This document shows, in pieces, positions 25,453 through 34,233 of a stretch of DNA of 64,000 nt. Both the position numbers and the translations under genes were made by a program. The notes beneath the pieces were generated by a model that did no database searches, was not told where the DNA came from, and saw only the letters and a list, made by a program, of their open reading frames with translations. This DNA comes from Nocardia vermiculata NBRC 100427 (GTDB lineage: Bacteria; Actinomycetota; Actinomycetes; Mycobacteriales; Mycobacteriaceae): contig NZ_BDCA01000025.1 of NCBI RefSeq assembly GCF_001613265.1, forward strand, positions 42,146 through 106,145. The letters are read 5' to 3'. Position 1 is the stretch's first letter, and each line of letters opens with the position of its first letter.

Positions 25453-25766
25453 TTGGTCCTCGGTCCCCGCCGTCGCGCACGGTTCCGCTGGATTCCGGCC
25501 GATGTAACGGGCTGCGGATTCGTTTCGATAACAAGGCTGAACCACGGATACCGAACCGTGATCTGCCCTGGCAGACGCGATGTGCGGGCCGGTAATCGAG
25601 GTTATTCCGGGCTGTCCGGCGACACGCCGAAATGCTCGCCATGCCGTGGGGTGGACAACACGTCTCAGCCGTCGTAATCTCTTCGTGACTTCGCGGAGTA
25701 TGTCGCTTCAATAGGGAGTGGCCCGCTTGGTCACCGCCTAATCAGCAATCGAGTGGGCAGCTCGGT
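25453..25766. other. leader/promoter region of the NlpC/P60 gene
   Basis: About 310 bases without a gene between the hypothetical gene and the riboswitch. It should contain the promoter of the hydrolase transcript, but I cannot point to a definite -35/-10 pair. No strong inverted repeat that would end the upstream gene was seen. Confidence 0.4.
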
Positions 25767-25873
25767 CGCTGAACCGGGGACCCAGGTATCTGGGGTGAAT
25801 CCTCTTCGGTCGCAAGGTCGATGGGGTAGGACCGATCTTCCCGGTCCGAACCCGTCAGCTAACCCGGTCGGCG
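25767..25873 (+). ncRNA. c-di-AMP (ydaO/yuaA) riboswitch
   Basis: The region contains the conserved blocks of this class in order: ACCGGGGACCCAGG, GGGGTGAATCC, a GC-rich central arm, and CGAACCCGTCAGCTAACC. The outer stem pairs CGCTGAACCGGG with CCCGGTCGGCG. The class is known before cell-wall hydrolase genes in actinobacteria, where c-di-AMP lowers expression. The hydrolase GTG starts 34 bases downstream. I see no terminator stem in between, so control could be over translation or through an alternative fold. Confidence 0.9.
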
Positions 25874-25907
25874 CGTGGGCAAAGGAAGAAACAGGAGACT
25901 TAGCTCG

Positions 25908-26579
25908 GTGGGTAAACACAGTCTGCAACGGGAATCTCGGCTGCCGAATTCCGTCAAGGGCGCGCTGGTCTGCGGCGCGGTAGCGGCCACAACCGGTGCG
26001 ATGCCGGCGATTCCGGCGTTGGCATCGACCATCAACGTTCCGGGATTCGGCGACATCGACGTGCCGCTCGGCCCGCAGTTCGATCAGCAGGTCAGCCAGG
26101 CGAACCAGGCGCTCGCCGATCACGCTCAGGAGATCGAGGGCTTCCAGCAGTCGCTGAATGCACCCGGTCAGCCCGGGCCGGGCCTTCCCGGTGCCGCGCA
26201 GAACCCGATGTCCGGAATGTTCACCCACCACGACACCGCCGGTGATGTCGCGCTCAACGCGGCCTCCAGCAAGATCGGTGCCGACTACGTCTGGGGCGCA
26301 TCCGGGCCGGCCAACTTCGACTGCTCCGGTCTGGTGCAGTGGGCCTACAAGCAGGCCGGTGTCGAACTGCCGCGCACCAGCTTCGAACAGTCGCACGTCG
26401 GCAAGCCGGTAGCCTTCCAGGAACTGATGCCCGGCGACCTCGTCATTCAGAACGGCGGCGGCCACGTGGCCATGTACGCCGGAGATGGCAAGATTCTGCA
26501 GGCGCCGCAGTCGGGTGAGACCGTCAGCTACGCGCATCTGGATCCCGATTCGGTCGTCACCGCGCGCCGCGTCGCCTGA
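25908..26579 (+). CDS. secreted NlpC/P60 peptidoglycan endopeptidase
   Basis: A 223-residue hydrolase. GTG 25908 is ten bases after AGGAG; an in-frame GTG at 25875 lies at the end of the riboswitch stem and is rejected. Residues 12-38 are a signal peptide ending in ALAS. A short linker rich in Gln and Pro leads to the catalytic domain (about 105-223), with the active Cys in ANFDCSGLVQW and His in GGHVAMYAG. It should cut stem-peptide bonds of peptidoglycan, like RipA/RpfB-associated enzymes. Control by c-di-AMP through the upstream riboswitch links cell-wall turnover to osmotic or envelope stress. Confidence 0.9.
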   Translation: MGKHSLQRESRLPNSVKGALVCGAVAATTGAMPAIPALASTINVPGFGDIDVPLGPQFDQQVSQANQALADHAQEIEGFQQSLNAPGQPGPGLPGAAQNPMSGMFTHHDTAGDVALNAASSKIGADYVWGASGPANFDCSGLVQWAYKQAGVELPRTSFEQSHVGKPVAFQELMPGDLVIQNGGGHVAMYAGDGKILQAPQSGETVSYAHLDPDSVVTARRVA

Positions 26580-26600
26580 GTCGTTCACGCTTCACAGCAC

Positions 26601-26625
26601 GGCCCGGCGGGTGACCGACCGGGCC
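26601..26625. terminator. hairpin after the NlpC/P60 gene
   Basis: GGCCCGG at 26601-26607 pairs with CCGGGCC at 26619-26625 around an 11-base loop. It lies 21 bases after the hydrolase stop and just before the S4 gene. Confidence 0.55.
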
Positions 26626-26642
26626 TAGTGTGAGGAGCGAAA

Positions 26643-27029
26643 CTGGAACAGGCACAACCAGCAACAGCTCGGGTCGATTCCTGGGTCTGGGCTGTTCGGC
26701 TGTTCAAGACACGGTCCGCCGCGGCCACCGCATGTCGCGGAGGCCATGTGCGCGTGAACGGCACTGCCGTCAAACCTGCGCATCAGGTCAAGCCTGGTGA
26801 CGAGGTACGAGTGCGCAATGCCGGAATCGAGCGAATCGTCGTCGTCGTCCGCTTGGTCGTGAAGCGCGTGGGTGCCTCGATCGCCACTCAGTGCTATATC
26901 GACAAGAGCCCGGCGCCACCCCCACCGGAGATCGCCGCTGCCATGCCCCGGCGCGATCGAGGTACCGGGCGACCTACCAAACGTGAACGGCGCGAGACGG
27001 ACCGGCTACTCGGCCGGGACTCGTCCTGA
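26643..27029 (+). CDS. Hsp15-like S4-domain RNA-binding protein, CTG start
   Basis: A 128-residue protein of the heat-shock protein 15 (HslR) type, which binds stalled 50S subunits with peptidyl-tRNA. The S4 domain (about 8-70) reads RVDSWVWAVRLFKTRSAAAT, then ACRGGHVRVNG and GDEVRVR; the tail is basic (RGTGRPTKRERRETDRLLGR). The frame is closed by TGA at 26631-26633, and no ATG, GTG or TTG occurs in it before the middle of the S4 domain (GTG 26748). CTG 26643 lies five bases after GAGGAG and gives the whole domain, so I use it as the start. A sequencing error upstream is the alternative. Confidence 0.75.
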   Translation: MEQAQPATARVDSWVWAVRLFKTRSAAATACRGGHVRVNGTAVKPAHQVKPGDEVRVRNAGIERIVVVVRLVVKRVGASIATQCYIDKSPAPPPPEIAAAMPRRDRGTGRPTKRERRETDRLLGRDSS

Positions 27030-27044
27030 GCCTCGAGTTCGACC

Positions 27045-28736
27045 TCATCCGATATTCCGACCCCGGCGGGAGCCCACTCCGCCGGGGTCGAAATATCCGG
27101 CGTGGTAGTGCGTGCGGCATTCGCCGCGCCGCACCTTTCCGCTCGAGGTCTTCGGGATGGTGCCACGCGACACCGTGAGGACTCGCGGTGTGATGCCGTG
27201 GATGTCGGCGATCGCGGCCCGGACGCGACGGGCGACCGCGGTGGTGTCGACCGTGGTGCTGCCTACTTCCGCGACGATCACCACCTCCTCACGCTCGCCC
27301 GAGTCGGTGCCGAATGCGGCGATGTGCTCGGTGCGTAGTTCCGCCGCCGAATTCGCTGCGGTCGCCTCGATATCGGCCGGGAAGTGATTGCGGCCGTCGA
27401 TGATGATCGTGTCGTGCATCCGTCCGGCGATGAACAACCCGCCGTTGTGCACGAATCCGAGGTCTCCGGTCCGCAGCCAGGTGCCCGGCGTGCCGGCCAG
27501 GAGCGCGCCGAAAGTGGCCGCGGTGCGCTCGTCCTGCCCCGAGTATCCGCCGGCGACGTTGGGCCCCTGCACCCATATCTCCCCGACCGAGCCGTCCTCG
27601 AGTGGTATGTCCCGTGCCGGATCGACGATACGGACGGCCTGGCCGACCGGCAGGCCGCAGTCCACCAGACAACTACCGTCGGATGGGGACGGCGCGACCG
27701 CCGCGCGGCCCCGGGTCAAGGCCGCCCGATCGAATTCGACGGCGACCGGTGCCGCGTCCACTGCGGAGATCGTCACCGGCAAGGTCGCCTCTGCCAGACC
27801 GTAACCCGGGGTGTGCGCGCGATGGTCGAAACCGTGCGGGGCGAAGGCATCGGTGAACGCAGCCAGGGTGGCCGGGCGAATCGGTTCCGCACCGTTGAGC
27901 AATACTTCGAGTGCAGACAGGTCGAGATCGTCGCGTTCGGTCGCGGTGGTTGCCGACACTGCGAGGGTGAGACCGAAATTCGGACTGGCCGTGATACCCG
28001 CGCCGTAGTCGCTGCAAGCACGTAACCATCGAATCGGCCGCTTCGCGAACTCCGCTGCGGACAACGTGACCGAATGCACGCCGGTGTAGAGCGGCAACGA
28101 CAGCGCGAAGACCAGCCCCATATCGTGAAAATAGGGCAGCCAATTCACCATCGGCCGGCGGGTGGCCACCGTCAGCGCACCGCGCAACTGGTCCAGCGCC
28201 GCACCCAGATTCTCGTGCGAGATGTCCACGCCGGCAGGCGATGTGGTCGAACCCGAGGTGTACTGCAGGTATGCCGGTGCGGTGCCGGTCCGGTCGAGCA
28301 ACACGTTCTCGCACCGGCCGTGCACGTCGACCGGAAGATAGTCGAGCATCGACAACCACTGCGCGTCCGGGATGTCCGCGCCGGCCGAGACCAAGCCCAG
28401 TCGTGGCCGCGCATCGTCCAGCACAGCCCGCAGGCGTTCGCTGTTGCGCCGCGCCGAGACCGGAAACAGTGGTACGGCAGTGCGGGCACTGTAGAGACAG
28501 GCAAGGAATGCGATGACGTAGTCCAAGCCGTGCTCACAGAAGATCGCCACCCGGTCGCCGGGCGCGGTGCGCTCCCGCAGCGCCTGTGCGAGATCGCCGG
28601 TGGCGCTGTGCAGTTCCGCGTAGGTCAGTGTCGCCGCGGTGCACCGGCCGGCCGGATAGGACAGGGCGGTGCAGGCCGCAGCGTCCGGGTCGAGCACCGC
28701 ACGATCGGCAACCGCGGCCGCCAGAGGATTCATCAT
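27045..28736 (-). CDS. fatty acyl-AMP ligase (FAAL)
   Basis: A 563-residue member of the adenylate-forming family that activates fatty acids and hands them to an ACP. YLQYTSGSTTSPAGVDISHE near residue 160 is the P-loop, TPGYGLAEATL near 305 the A5 motif, GTWLRTGDLGFVHNGGLFIA near 410 the A7 region, and the near-C-terminal SRGTIPKTSSGKVRRG the A10 lysine. FAAL-type features include WLPYFHDMGLV. Start ATG 28736 has AGGAG at proper spacing; an in-frame ATG at 28808 could add 24 residues if reached by coupling from the leader frame. Its last codons are formed by the shared hairpin at 27059-27089. Confidence 0.9.
   Translation of the reverse strand: MMNPLAAAVADRAVLDPDAAACTALSYPAGRCTAATLTYAELHSATGDLAQALRERTAPGDRVAIFCEHGLDYVIAFLACLYSARTAVPLFPVSARRNSERLRAVLDDARPRLGLVSAGADIPDAQWLSMLDYLPVDVHGRCENVLLDRTGTAPAYLQYTSGSTTSPAGVDISHENLGAALDQLRGALTVATRRPMVNWLPYFHDMGLVFALSLPLYTGVHSVTLSAAEFAKRPIRWLRACSDYGAGITASPNFGLTLAVSATTATERDDLDLSALEVLLNGAEPIRPATLAAFTDAFAPHGFDHRAHTPGYGLAEATLPVTISAVDAAPVAVEFDRAALTRGRAAVAPSPSDGSCLVDCGLPVGQAVRIVDPARDIPLEDGSVGEIWVQGPNVAGGYSGQDERTAATFGALLAGTPGTWLRTGDLGFVHNGGLFIAGRMHDTIIIDGRNHFPADIEATAANSAAELRTEHIAAFGTDSGEREEVVIVAEVGSTTVDTTAVARRVRAAIADIHGITPRVLTVSRGTIPKTSSGKVRRGECRTHYHAGYFDPGGVGSRRGRNIG
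27059..27089. terminator. bidirectional hairpin, partly coding
   Basis: Perfect 11-base inverted repeat, GACCCCGGCGG paired with CCGCCGGGGTC, around a nine-base loop. It follows the S4 gene (plus) by 29 bases. On the minus strand it is inside the last codons of the acyl-AMP ligase, whose stop is at 27045. Confidence 0.75.
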
Positions 28737-28895
28737 CGCTGCTCCTGTTTCCGGCGGGACACCTGCACCCGGTCGCACCGATGGCCCCGCTATGCGATTG
28801 TCGGTCATCGCTGCTGCTGAGTCTTGCGGGACACCCGCACCCGGTCGCATCGATGCCCCGCTGCGCGATTGTCGGTCATCGCTACTCCTGTGGGG
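28733..28895. repeat. 71/72-base tandem repeat over the ligase start
   Basis: Two full units (28733-28804 and 28805-28875) and the beginning of a third (from 28876). On the minus strand every unit contains a ribosome-site-like AGGAG or its mutated form followed by GCG-ATG. The full units are about 85% identical and differ by a one-base indel, so the third ATG is in another frame than the first two. Confidence 0.85.
28805..28879 (-). CDS. 24-residue frame in the repeat, between PKS and ligase
   Basis: ATG 28879 is five bases after AGGAG, which overlaps the PKS stop codon. The frame opens MTDNRAAGHRCDRVRV and ends in a TGA overlapping the next in-repeat ATG (28808) as ATGA. It is probably a by-product of the tandem duplication. 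Translating it would carry ribosomes to 28808, which has lost its own AGGAG. I treat it as a coupling frame rather than a functional peptide. Confidence 0.4.
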   Translation of the reverse strand: MTDNRAAGHRCDRVRVSRKTQQQR

Positions 28896-31800
28896 CAACC
28901 CGTATGGTCAGCGCTGCCGTCAGTGCGCCCACCGAGGGGTTTTCGAACAGTTCGGCGGTTGCGATGCGGATTCCGAGGCGGCTCTCCAGGCGGCGGCGCA
29001 GATCGATGGCCAGCAGTGACGACAACTCCAATGCGGCGAAATCCGCCTCCGGGTCGATGGATTCGGCGGGACGGCCGAGAGTGCTCGCCACGGTCGCCCG
29101 AATGATCCGGTGCAGGTCGGCCCCGGGTGGTTCGGGGGCTGTGACGGGAGTGCCGGACCGCCGGTCCGGTGATGCGGGCGTCAGTGATGTTCGCAGTCGC
29201 TGCGCGACCGCCGACGGGTCGTCGGTGGGCGTGTAGTCGAGTGCGAGCACGACCGGACGCGGCCGGTCGGCGATCGCCGACAGCACGGCCATACCGCGCG
29301 CGACGTCGAACGGTGTCACCCCGGCGGCGCGCAGATGCGTCGCATCCCCGGCAGCGCGTGCCAGTCCGGAATCCCAGCTGCCCCAGGCGATGCTGCACAC
29401 CACACGGTCACCATGAGCGCGAGCGACGGCATCCAGTGCGGCGTTGGCGGCACTGTAGCCGGCCTGTCCCGGGGCACCGAACAGGCCGGTGGCCGAGGAG
29501 AACAGCAGGGCGAAGTCGAGGGGGTCCGCGGTCGTCGAGTCGAGCAGCGACTGCGCGGCGTCGACCTTCGACGCGAACTGTTCGGCGAGCAGTTCCGGTG
29601 TGACGGACTCGAATTCGGCATCGTGCAGCACGCCGGCCGCGTGTACCAGGCCGCGTATGGTGGACCCGCAGGCGCGGATATCGCCCAGTGCGTTGGCGAG
29701 GTCGGCACGGTCGGCGACATCGCAGCGCACCACCACGACGCGGTCTTCGGCGCCGTCGAGCAGCGGGGGCAGCGAACGTGGCGTGCGCGTGAGTACCACG
29801 ACATCGTGTGCACCCCGGTCGAGAAGCCAGCGCACCGCGGCGGCACCCAGTGCGCCCAGCCCGCCGGTGACGACGTAGGTGCCCTCCGCCGAGATCGGGA
29901 TGGTTGCCGGTTCGCCGCCGAGCGGACGGAAATGACGAGTGTGCAGGACGGAATTCTCGATCAGGACCTCGCCGGGCCCGGTGGGGTCGAGTACCAGATC
30001 CCGGATCGTCCCGGCCCCGGTGCCATCGGACCAGATCAGCCGGGTAGGGCGCCCCGACTCCAGTTGCAGGGTGCGGACCAGGCCGGCCACCGAGGACTGC
30101 GTCACCGAATCCCGGTCGCGCAGCACCACGGTCACCGACGTGGTGGCCGGTGCCGACACCACCTGCTGCAGGATGGTCAGTCCGGGCGTGGCCGCCGCGC
30201 CGGTGCCGGAGTAGAGCTCGGCACCCGAATCGGGCCACACCAGCACGATCGCGGTGTCGGTGGTTCCGGTGCCGGCGGCCGCGAGCACGGCGGCGGCCGC
30301 GCCGGGCTCGCGAGCCACTCGCTGCGCCGGGAGATGGCGGTCGAGCTCCCGAGTGATCGCGGTGGCCAGTGCCGATTCCCCCACCACGAAGGTGCGGGTG
30401 GCCGCGGCAGAACGTGGCCCGGGCACATGTTCGGAGGGCGCCCAGTGTTCCTCGCGGAGCATCGACGCCGCCCATCCGGCGTCGGTGGCGACGGTGGGGT
30501 CGTAGCCGGGTGCACGGCGCGTTCGCGGCCCGGATCGGTCCCGGTCCGGTACGGTGCCGGCCGAGCTCGGCCCGAAACCGGAGGAGGTATCGGCGCATCG
30601 GATGCGGATGCCCAGCAGTGCCACTGCCGGGGCATCGTGCTGATCCAACGCGATCACATCGCACCACAACTCGTCGGGCGAGTGTTCCCGGACGAAGGCA
30701 TGCGCCTCGGTGAGCAGGAGCCTGCGGGCGTCGGAAATCCATACCGAGCCGATCCCGACCGGTAGCGGAAGACGGTCCGCTTCCAGCACCCCGCGGGCCG
30801 CGGCGGCGACGAGCTGTAAGCATCCGTCGAGTGCACCGGTGGTGACCGGGATGGAATCGAAGGTGCCCACGGCGGCATGCTCGCCGGCCCGAATCCGGGT
30901 CAGTGGGCGGAAGCCGGGACCGTATTCGAGTCCGCGCGCACGCATGCCCGCATAGAACGTGCCCGGTTCGACGGTTTCGGTTGCCGTGTTGCGGGCGCGA
31001 TGGTCGTCGACCTGGCGCATCCAGGCGAGGATTTCGGCGGGGGTGGCGGCTGGAGCGGTACGCGCGGTTGCGACGGTGAGCGGTCCCAGCACCACGCGCA
31101 GCTCGGCCCCGATGTGCAAGCCGATCGACGGCAGGTCGGAGATATCGGTGCGTTCGTGCACCTCGAAATCGGTCAGCCGGACCGGACCGGATGCCGCGGC
31201 CAGGAGTCGGCGCACCCAGTACACGGCCGGGACCGTGGGAACGCCGGCCACGACGTGATCGTCGAGATTCTCGACGGCAGGCTCGGCGGCCGTCCTGGTG
31301 AGCAGTGGAAAAGACCTTTTGCGCCACCGACGTTCGTGAACACGCCGAGTCATGGGGCCCTGTGCCGACCAGTCGACCCGGCGCCCGCGAACATACATCT
31401 CGCCCACCAGGCGAAGCAGTGCCTCGGCTTCCCCGGTGCGATCGCCGGCGGGAAAGACCGCATCGGCCAGTTGCGCGTGCTCGCGGACCGCGGGCGCGAG
31501 CACCGGATGCGGTGAGATCTCCACCACCGCGGTGTATCCCCGTGCCAGTGCGGACTCCATCGCGGCATCCAATTCGACGGTGTCGCAGAGGTTGTCGACC
31601 CAGTAGGCGGTATTCATCGAGTCACTGTCGATGACGGTGCCCGCACGGGTCGCGGAGAACACCGGCAGGCGTGGTGTGCGCGCCGTGAGCGGGCGCAGGT
31701 CCTGAATGAACTCGGTGACCAGCCCGCGGACCTGTGGACTGTGGCCGGCGAAGTCGACCGGTACCGGGCGCACGTAGTACTTGCGTCGCCGGGCGCGGCG

Positions 31801-33852
31801 GATCAAGGTGTCCATATAGCGGGTGCTGCCCGAGACGACCACGGCGCGAGGCCCGTTCACCGCCGCCACCGCCACTTCGGCCCGCAGCGGTTCGACCAGC
31901 TGCCGGGCCTGTTCCGGGGTGGCCTCGAGCAGTGCCATGGTGCCCCGGCCGGCCAACCGGCTCAGCAGGCGCGACCGTACGGTGACCAGGCGGGCGGCGT
32001 CGTCGAGGGTGAGTGCCCCGGCGACCACGGCCGCGGCGATTTCACCCAGGCTGTGCCCGGCCACCGCATCGGGTTCGATACCCCACACCGCCAGCAATCG
32101 GGCCAGAGCCACCTGGTGGACGAACAGGGCCGGCTGGACCGATTCGGTGGCCGTGACGTCGGCGAAGCCGTGCCGTGGTGTCCACACCCGCGGTCCCCCG
32201 GCGGCGGCGACCGCATCGGTGGCCTCGGCCAGTGCCTGCGCGAATTCCGGATATCGCGCCGCCAGTTCGCGGCCCATCCGCGCGTGCTGCCCGCCCTGCC
32301 CGGAGAACAGGAACAACACCCGGCCCCGGCGGCGGGTACCGACGCCGAGTACTGCGGGGCTGGGGTGTTGTCCACCCGTGGCGACGGCGCGCAGCGCGGT
32401 GGCGGCCTGCTGCGGATCGTGTGCGAGCACGGCGCCGCGCACCGGCTGGGGCAGGCACCGTCCGGCGGCGGCCAGGTCCGACAGGGACAGCTGTCGCTCG
32501 GTCAGCGCGCTCGCCCACCGGTCGGCGGTGTCGCGTAGTTCCGATTCGTCCCGCCCGGTCAAGCCGATCAGGACCGGTGGACGATGCTCCCGAGGTGCGG
32601 GTGGTGCGGAGCGCACGACCACATGCGCATTGGTGCCACCGAACCCGAACGAACTGATCCCCGCGGTACGACTCGAGCCCGGTTCGTCCGCCCACACCAC
32701 CGGTTCCGCCGGGACCCGGAGCCCGCGTTCGCCCAGTCGCAGCATCGGGTTGGCGCGCTGGAAATTGATGGTGGGGGCGATCATTCCGTGATGCAGTGAC
32801 AATGCGACCTTCGTCAGGCCGGTCACCCCTGCTGCCGCTTCCAGATGGCCGATATTCGATTTGATCGAGCCGATGTACGGTTTCACCGCGCCGGACCCGG
32901 TGCCCAGTACCGCCGCGAGCGCCTCGATTTCGACGGCGTCGCCGACGGGTGTGCCGGTGCCGTGGCATTCGAAGTAGCCCGCAGACCCGATATCCAGGTC
33001 GGCGCGTTGCCAGGCGGTGCGGATCACCTGTTGCTGGGCTCGGCCGCTGGGGGCGTAGAGGCCGTTGGAACGGCCGTCCGAACCTACTGCGGCGCCGAGA
33101 ATTTCGGCATAGCTCCGGTTGCCTTCGCGCAGGGCGTCGGCGGTGCGCTGCAGGATCAGCACGGTGGCGCCGTCACCGCGGACATAGCCGTCGGCGTCGG
33201 CGTCGAACGGTTTGCATCTGCCGTCCGGGGCGAGGAAGCCGCCGTCGTCGAGATAGCGCGAGGTATGCGGCAGCAGCGCCAGATTCACGCCACCGACGAT
33301 GGCCAACGGGACGGATTCGTCGGCCAGCAACCGCAGCGCGAGATCCACTGCGGCCAGCGACGAGGAACAGGCGCTGTCGAGAACCACGCTGGGACCGTGC
33401 AGGTCCAGGGAGTACGACACCCGGTTGGCGATGATGCTCAGTGCCGATCCGGTGACGGCGTAGGGTGCGTCCTGCCCGCCACCACCCAGCACGACCGCGC
33501 CATGGTCGAATCCGCAGGCGCCGAACAACACCGCGGTGTTCGAACCGCCCAGGCGGTAGCCGATACCGGCGTCGTCGATCGCCTCGACGGCCACTTCCAG
33601 GGCCAGCCGCTGTTGCGGATCCATGAGTGCCGCTTCACGATCGGAGATCGAGAACCAGTCGTTGTCGAACTCGGCCACCGCGGGGAGATAGCCGCCGCGT
33701 GCGGTGCCCTCCCGGCCGGGCGGCGGGGCACCGATGCCGTCGTTCCCCGCGACCAGTAGCTCCCACAGTCGATCGGGCCCGCTCGCGCCGGGCACCCGGC
33801 AGCCGATGCCGATGATCGAGATCGGTGGCGTGCGGTCTCCGGACGCTGTCAT
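28882..33852 (-). CDS. type I polyketide synthase, KS-AT-DH-KR-ACP
   Basis: A 1656-residue single-module synthase. KS: active Cys162 in DSACSSSLAAVD, His297 (ECHGTGTP) and His336 (NIGHLEAAAG). AT: SGQGGQHARMG and GHSLGEIAA with Ser601; the specificity position reads FAGH, neither HAFH (malonyl) nor YASH (methylmalonyl). DH: DHVVAGVPTVPAVYWV and an Asp in GALDGCLQLV. KR: TGGLGALGAAAVRWLL and SSATGLFGAPGQAGYSAANA. ACP: LELSSLLAIDL near the end, with Ser-Ser replacing the usual Asp-Ser. No ER and no thioesterase. It starts at ATG 33852 (ATGA overlap with the free ACP gene). It should extend an acyl chain supplied by the ligase/ACP pair and leave an unsaturated bond; how the product leaves is not shown. 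Confidence 0.92.
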   Translation of the reverse strand: MTASGDRTPPISIIGIGCRVPGASGPDRLWELLVAGNDGIGAPPPGREGTARGGYLPAVAEFDNDWFSISDREAALMDPQQRLALEVAVEAIDDAGIGYRLGGSNTAVLFGACGFDHGAVVLGGGGQDAPYAVTGSALSIIANRVSYSLDLHGPSVVLDSACSSSLAAVDLALRLLADESVPLAIVGGVNLALLPHTSRYLDDGGFLAPDGRCKPFDADADGYVRGDGATVLILQRTADALREGNRSYAEILGAAVGSDGRSNGLYAPSGRAQQQVIRTAWQRADLDIGSAGYFECHGTGTPVGDAVEIEALAAVLGTGSGAVKPYIGSIKSNIGHLEAAAGVTGLTKVALSLHHGMIAPTINFQRANPMLRLGERGLRVPAEPVVWADEPGSSRTAGISSFGFGGTNAHVVVRSAPPAPREHRPPVLIGLTGRDESELRDTADRWASALTERQLSLSDLAAAGRCLPQPVRGAVLAHDPQQAATALRAVATGGQHPSPAVLGVGTRRRGRVLFLFSGQGGQHARMGRELAARYPEFAQALAEATDAVAAAGGPRVWTPRHGFADVTATESVQPALFVHQVALARLLAVWGIEPDAVAGHSLGEIAAAVVAGALTLDDAARLVTVRSRLLSRLAGRGTMALLEATPEQARQLVEPLRAEVAVAAVNGPRAVVVSGSTRYMDTLIRRARRRKYYVRPVPVDFAGHSPQVRGLVTEFIQDLRPLTARTPRLPVFSATRAGTVIDSDSMNTAYWVDNLCDTVELDAAMESALARGYTAVVEISPHPVLAPAVREHAQLADAVFPAGDRTGEAEALLRLVGEMYVRGRRVDWSAQGPMTRRVHERRWRKRSFPLLTRTAAEPAVENLDDHVVAGVPTVPAVYWVRRLLAAASGPVRLTDFEVHERTDISDLPSIGLHIGAELRVVLGPLTVATARTAPAATPAEILAWMRQVDDHRARNTATETVEPGTFYAGMRARGLEYGPGFRPLTRIRAGEHAAVGTFDSIPVTTGALDGCLQLVAAAARGVLEADRLPLPVGIGSVWISDARRLLLTEAHAFVREHSPDELWCDVIALDQHDAPAVALLGIRIRCADTSSGFGPSSAGTVPDRDRSGPRTRRAPGYDPTVATDAGWAASMLREEHWAPSEHVPGPRSAAATRTFVVGESALATAITRELDRHLPAQRVAREPGAAAAVLAAAGTGTTDTAIVLVWPDSGAELYSGTGAAATPGLTILQQVVSAPATTSVTVVLRDRDSVTQSSVAGLVRTLQLESGRPTRLIWSDGTGAGTIRDLVLDPTGPGEVLIENSVLHTRHFRPLGGEPATIPISAEGTYVVTGGLGALGAAAVRWLLDRGAHDVVVLTRTPRSLPPLLDGAEDRVVVVRCDVADRADLANALGDIRACGSTIRGLVHAAGVLHDAEFESVTPELLAEQFASKVDAAQSLLDSTTADPLDFALLFSSATGLFGAPGQAGYSAANAALDAVARAHGDRVVCSIAWGSWDSGLARAAGDATHLRAAGVTPFDVARGMAVLSAIADRPRPVVLALDYTPTDDPSAVAQRLRTSLTPASPDRRSGTPVTAPEPPGADLHRIIRATVASTLGRPAESIDPEADFAALELSSLLAIDLRRRLESRLGIRIATAELFENPSVGALTAALTIRVAPQE

Positions 33853-34094
33853 CGCACCTCGAGATAGTCGACGAGCTGTTCGATGTCGGGGTGGTCGTAG
33901 AGCTCGGTCAGCGAGATATCCACGCCCAGGGCATCTTCCAGCACCGCGGTGAGCCGGGCAAGTTGCACCGACGACAGGCCGAGATCGGAGAAGGGCACGG
34001 TGGTCGACACGGTGTCCGGTGCGCTGCCCAGCAGTTCGGCGACAGCGTGCACCGCCGCCTCCACCATGGTGTCGATCCGCTTGCGCTGCACCAT
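33849..34094 (-). CDS. free-standing acyl carrier protein
   Basis: An 81-residue ACP. The phosphopantetheine site is in FSDLGLSSVQLARLTAVLED; the usual DSL is SSV here. The rest (DISLTELYDHPDIEQLVDYL) is a normal helix III-IV. ATG 34094 follows GGGAGGA by about seven bases. Its TGA overlaps the PKS start codon, so the two are made together. In related loci a FAAL loads a fatty acid onto such an ACP, which then primes the PKS. Both carrier proteins here share the Ser-Ser variation. Confidence 0.88.
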   Translation of the reverse strand: MVQRKRIDTMVEAAVHAVAELLGSAPDTVSTTVPFSDLGLSSVQLARLTAVLEDALGVDISLTELYDHPDIEQLVDYLEVR

Positions 34095-34233
34095 CGAACT
34101 GTCCTCCCCGCGTCGGCACCGCCCGCACGAGGGGCAGGGTTCTCCGGCAATTATGCCGAGTCCGGGAGGCTCGGTGAAGAGGCGACCGGCAGCGGACCTT
34201 CTTCAACGACCGCGGGTCGACATATTTCGGGGA

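Noticed and set aside
25875..25908. Upstream GTG start for the NlpC/P60 gene
   Set aside because: It lies just after the riboswitch P1 stem and adds residues before the signal peptide; GTG 25908 has AGGAG upstream.
31741..32791. Long plus-strand frames opposite the PKS
   Set aside because: They are antisense shadows of the KS and AT domains, whose motifs read clearly on the minus strand.
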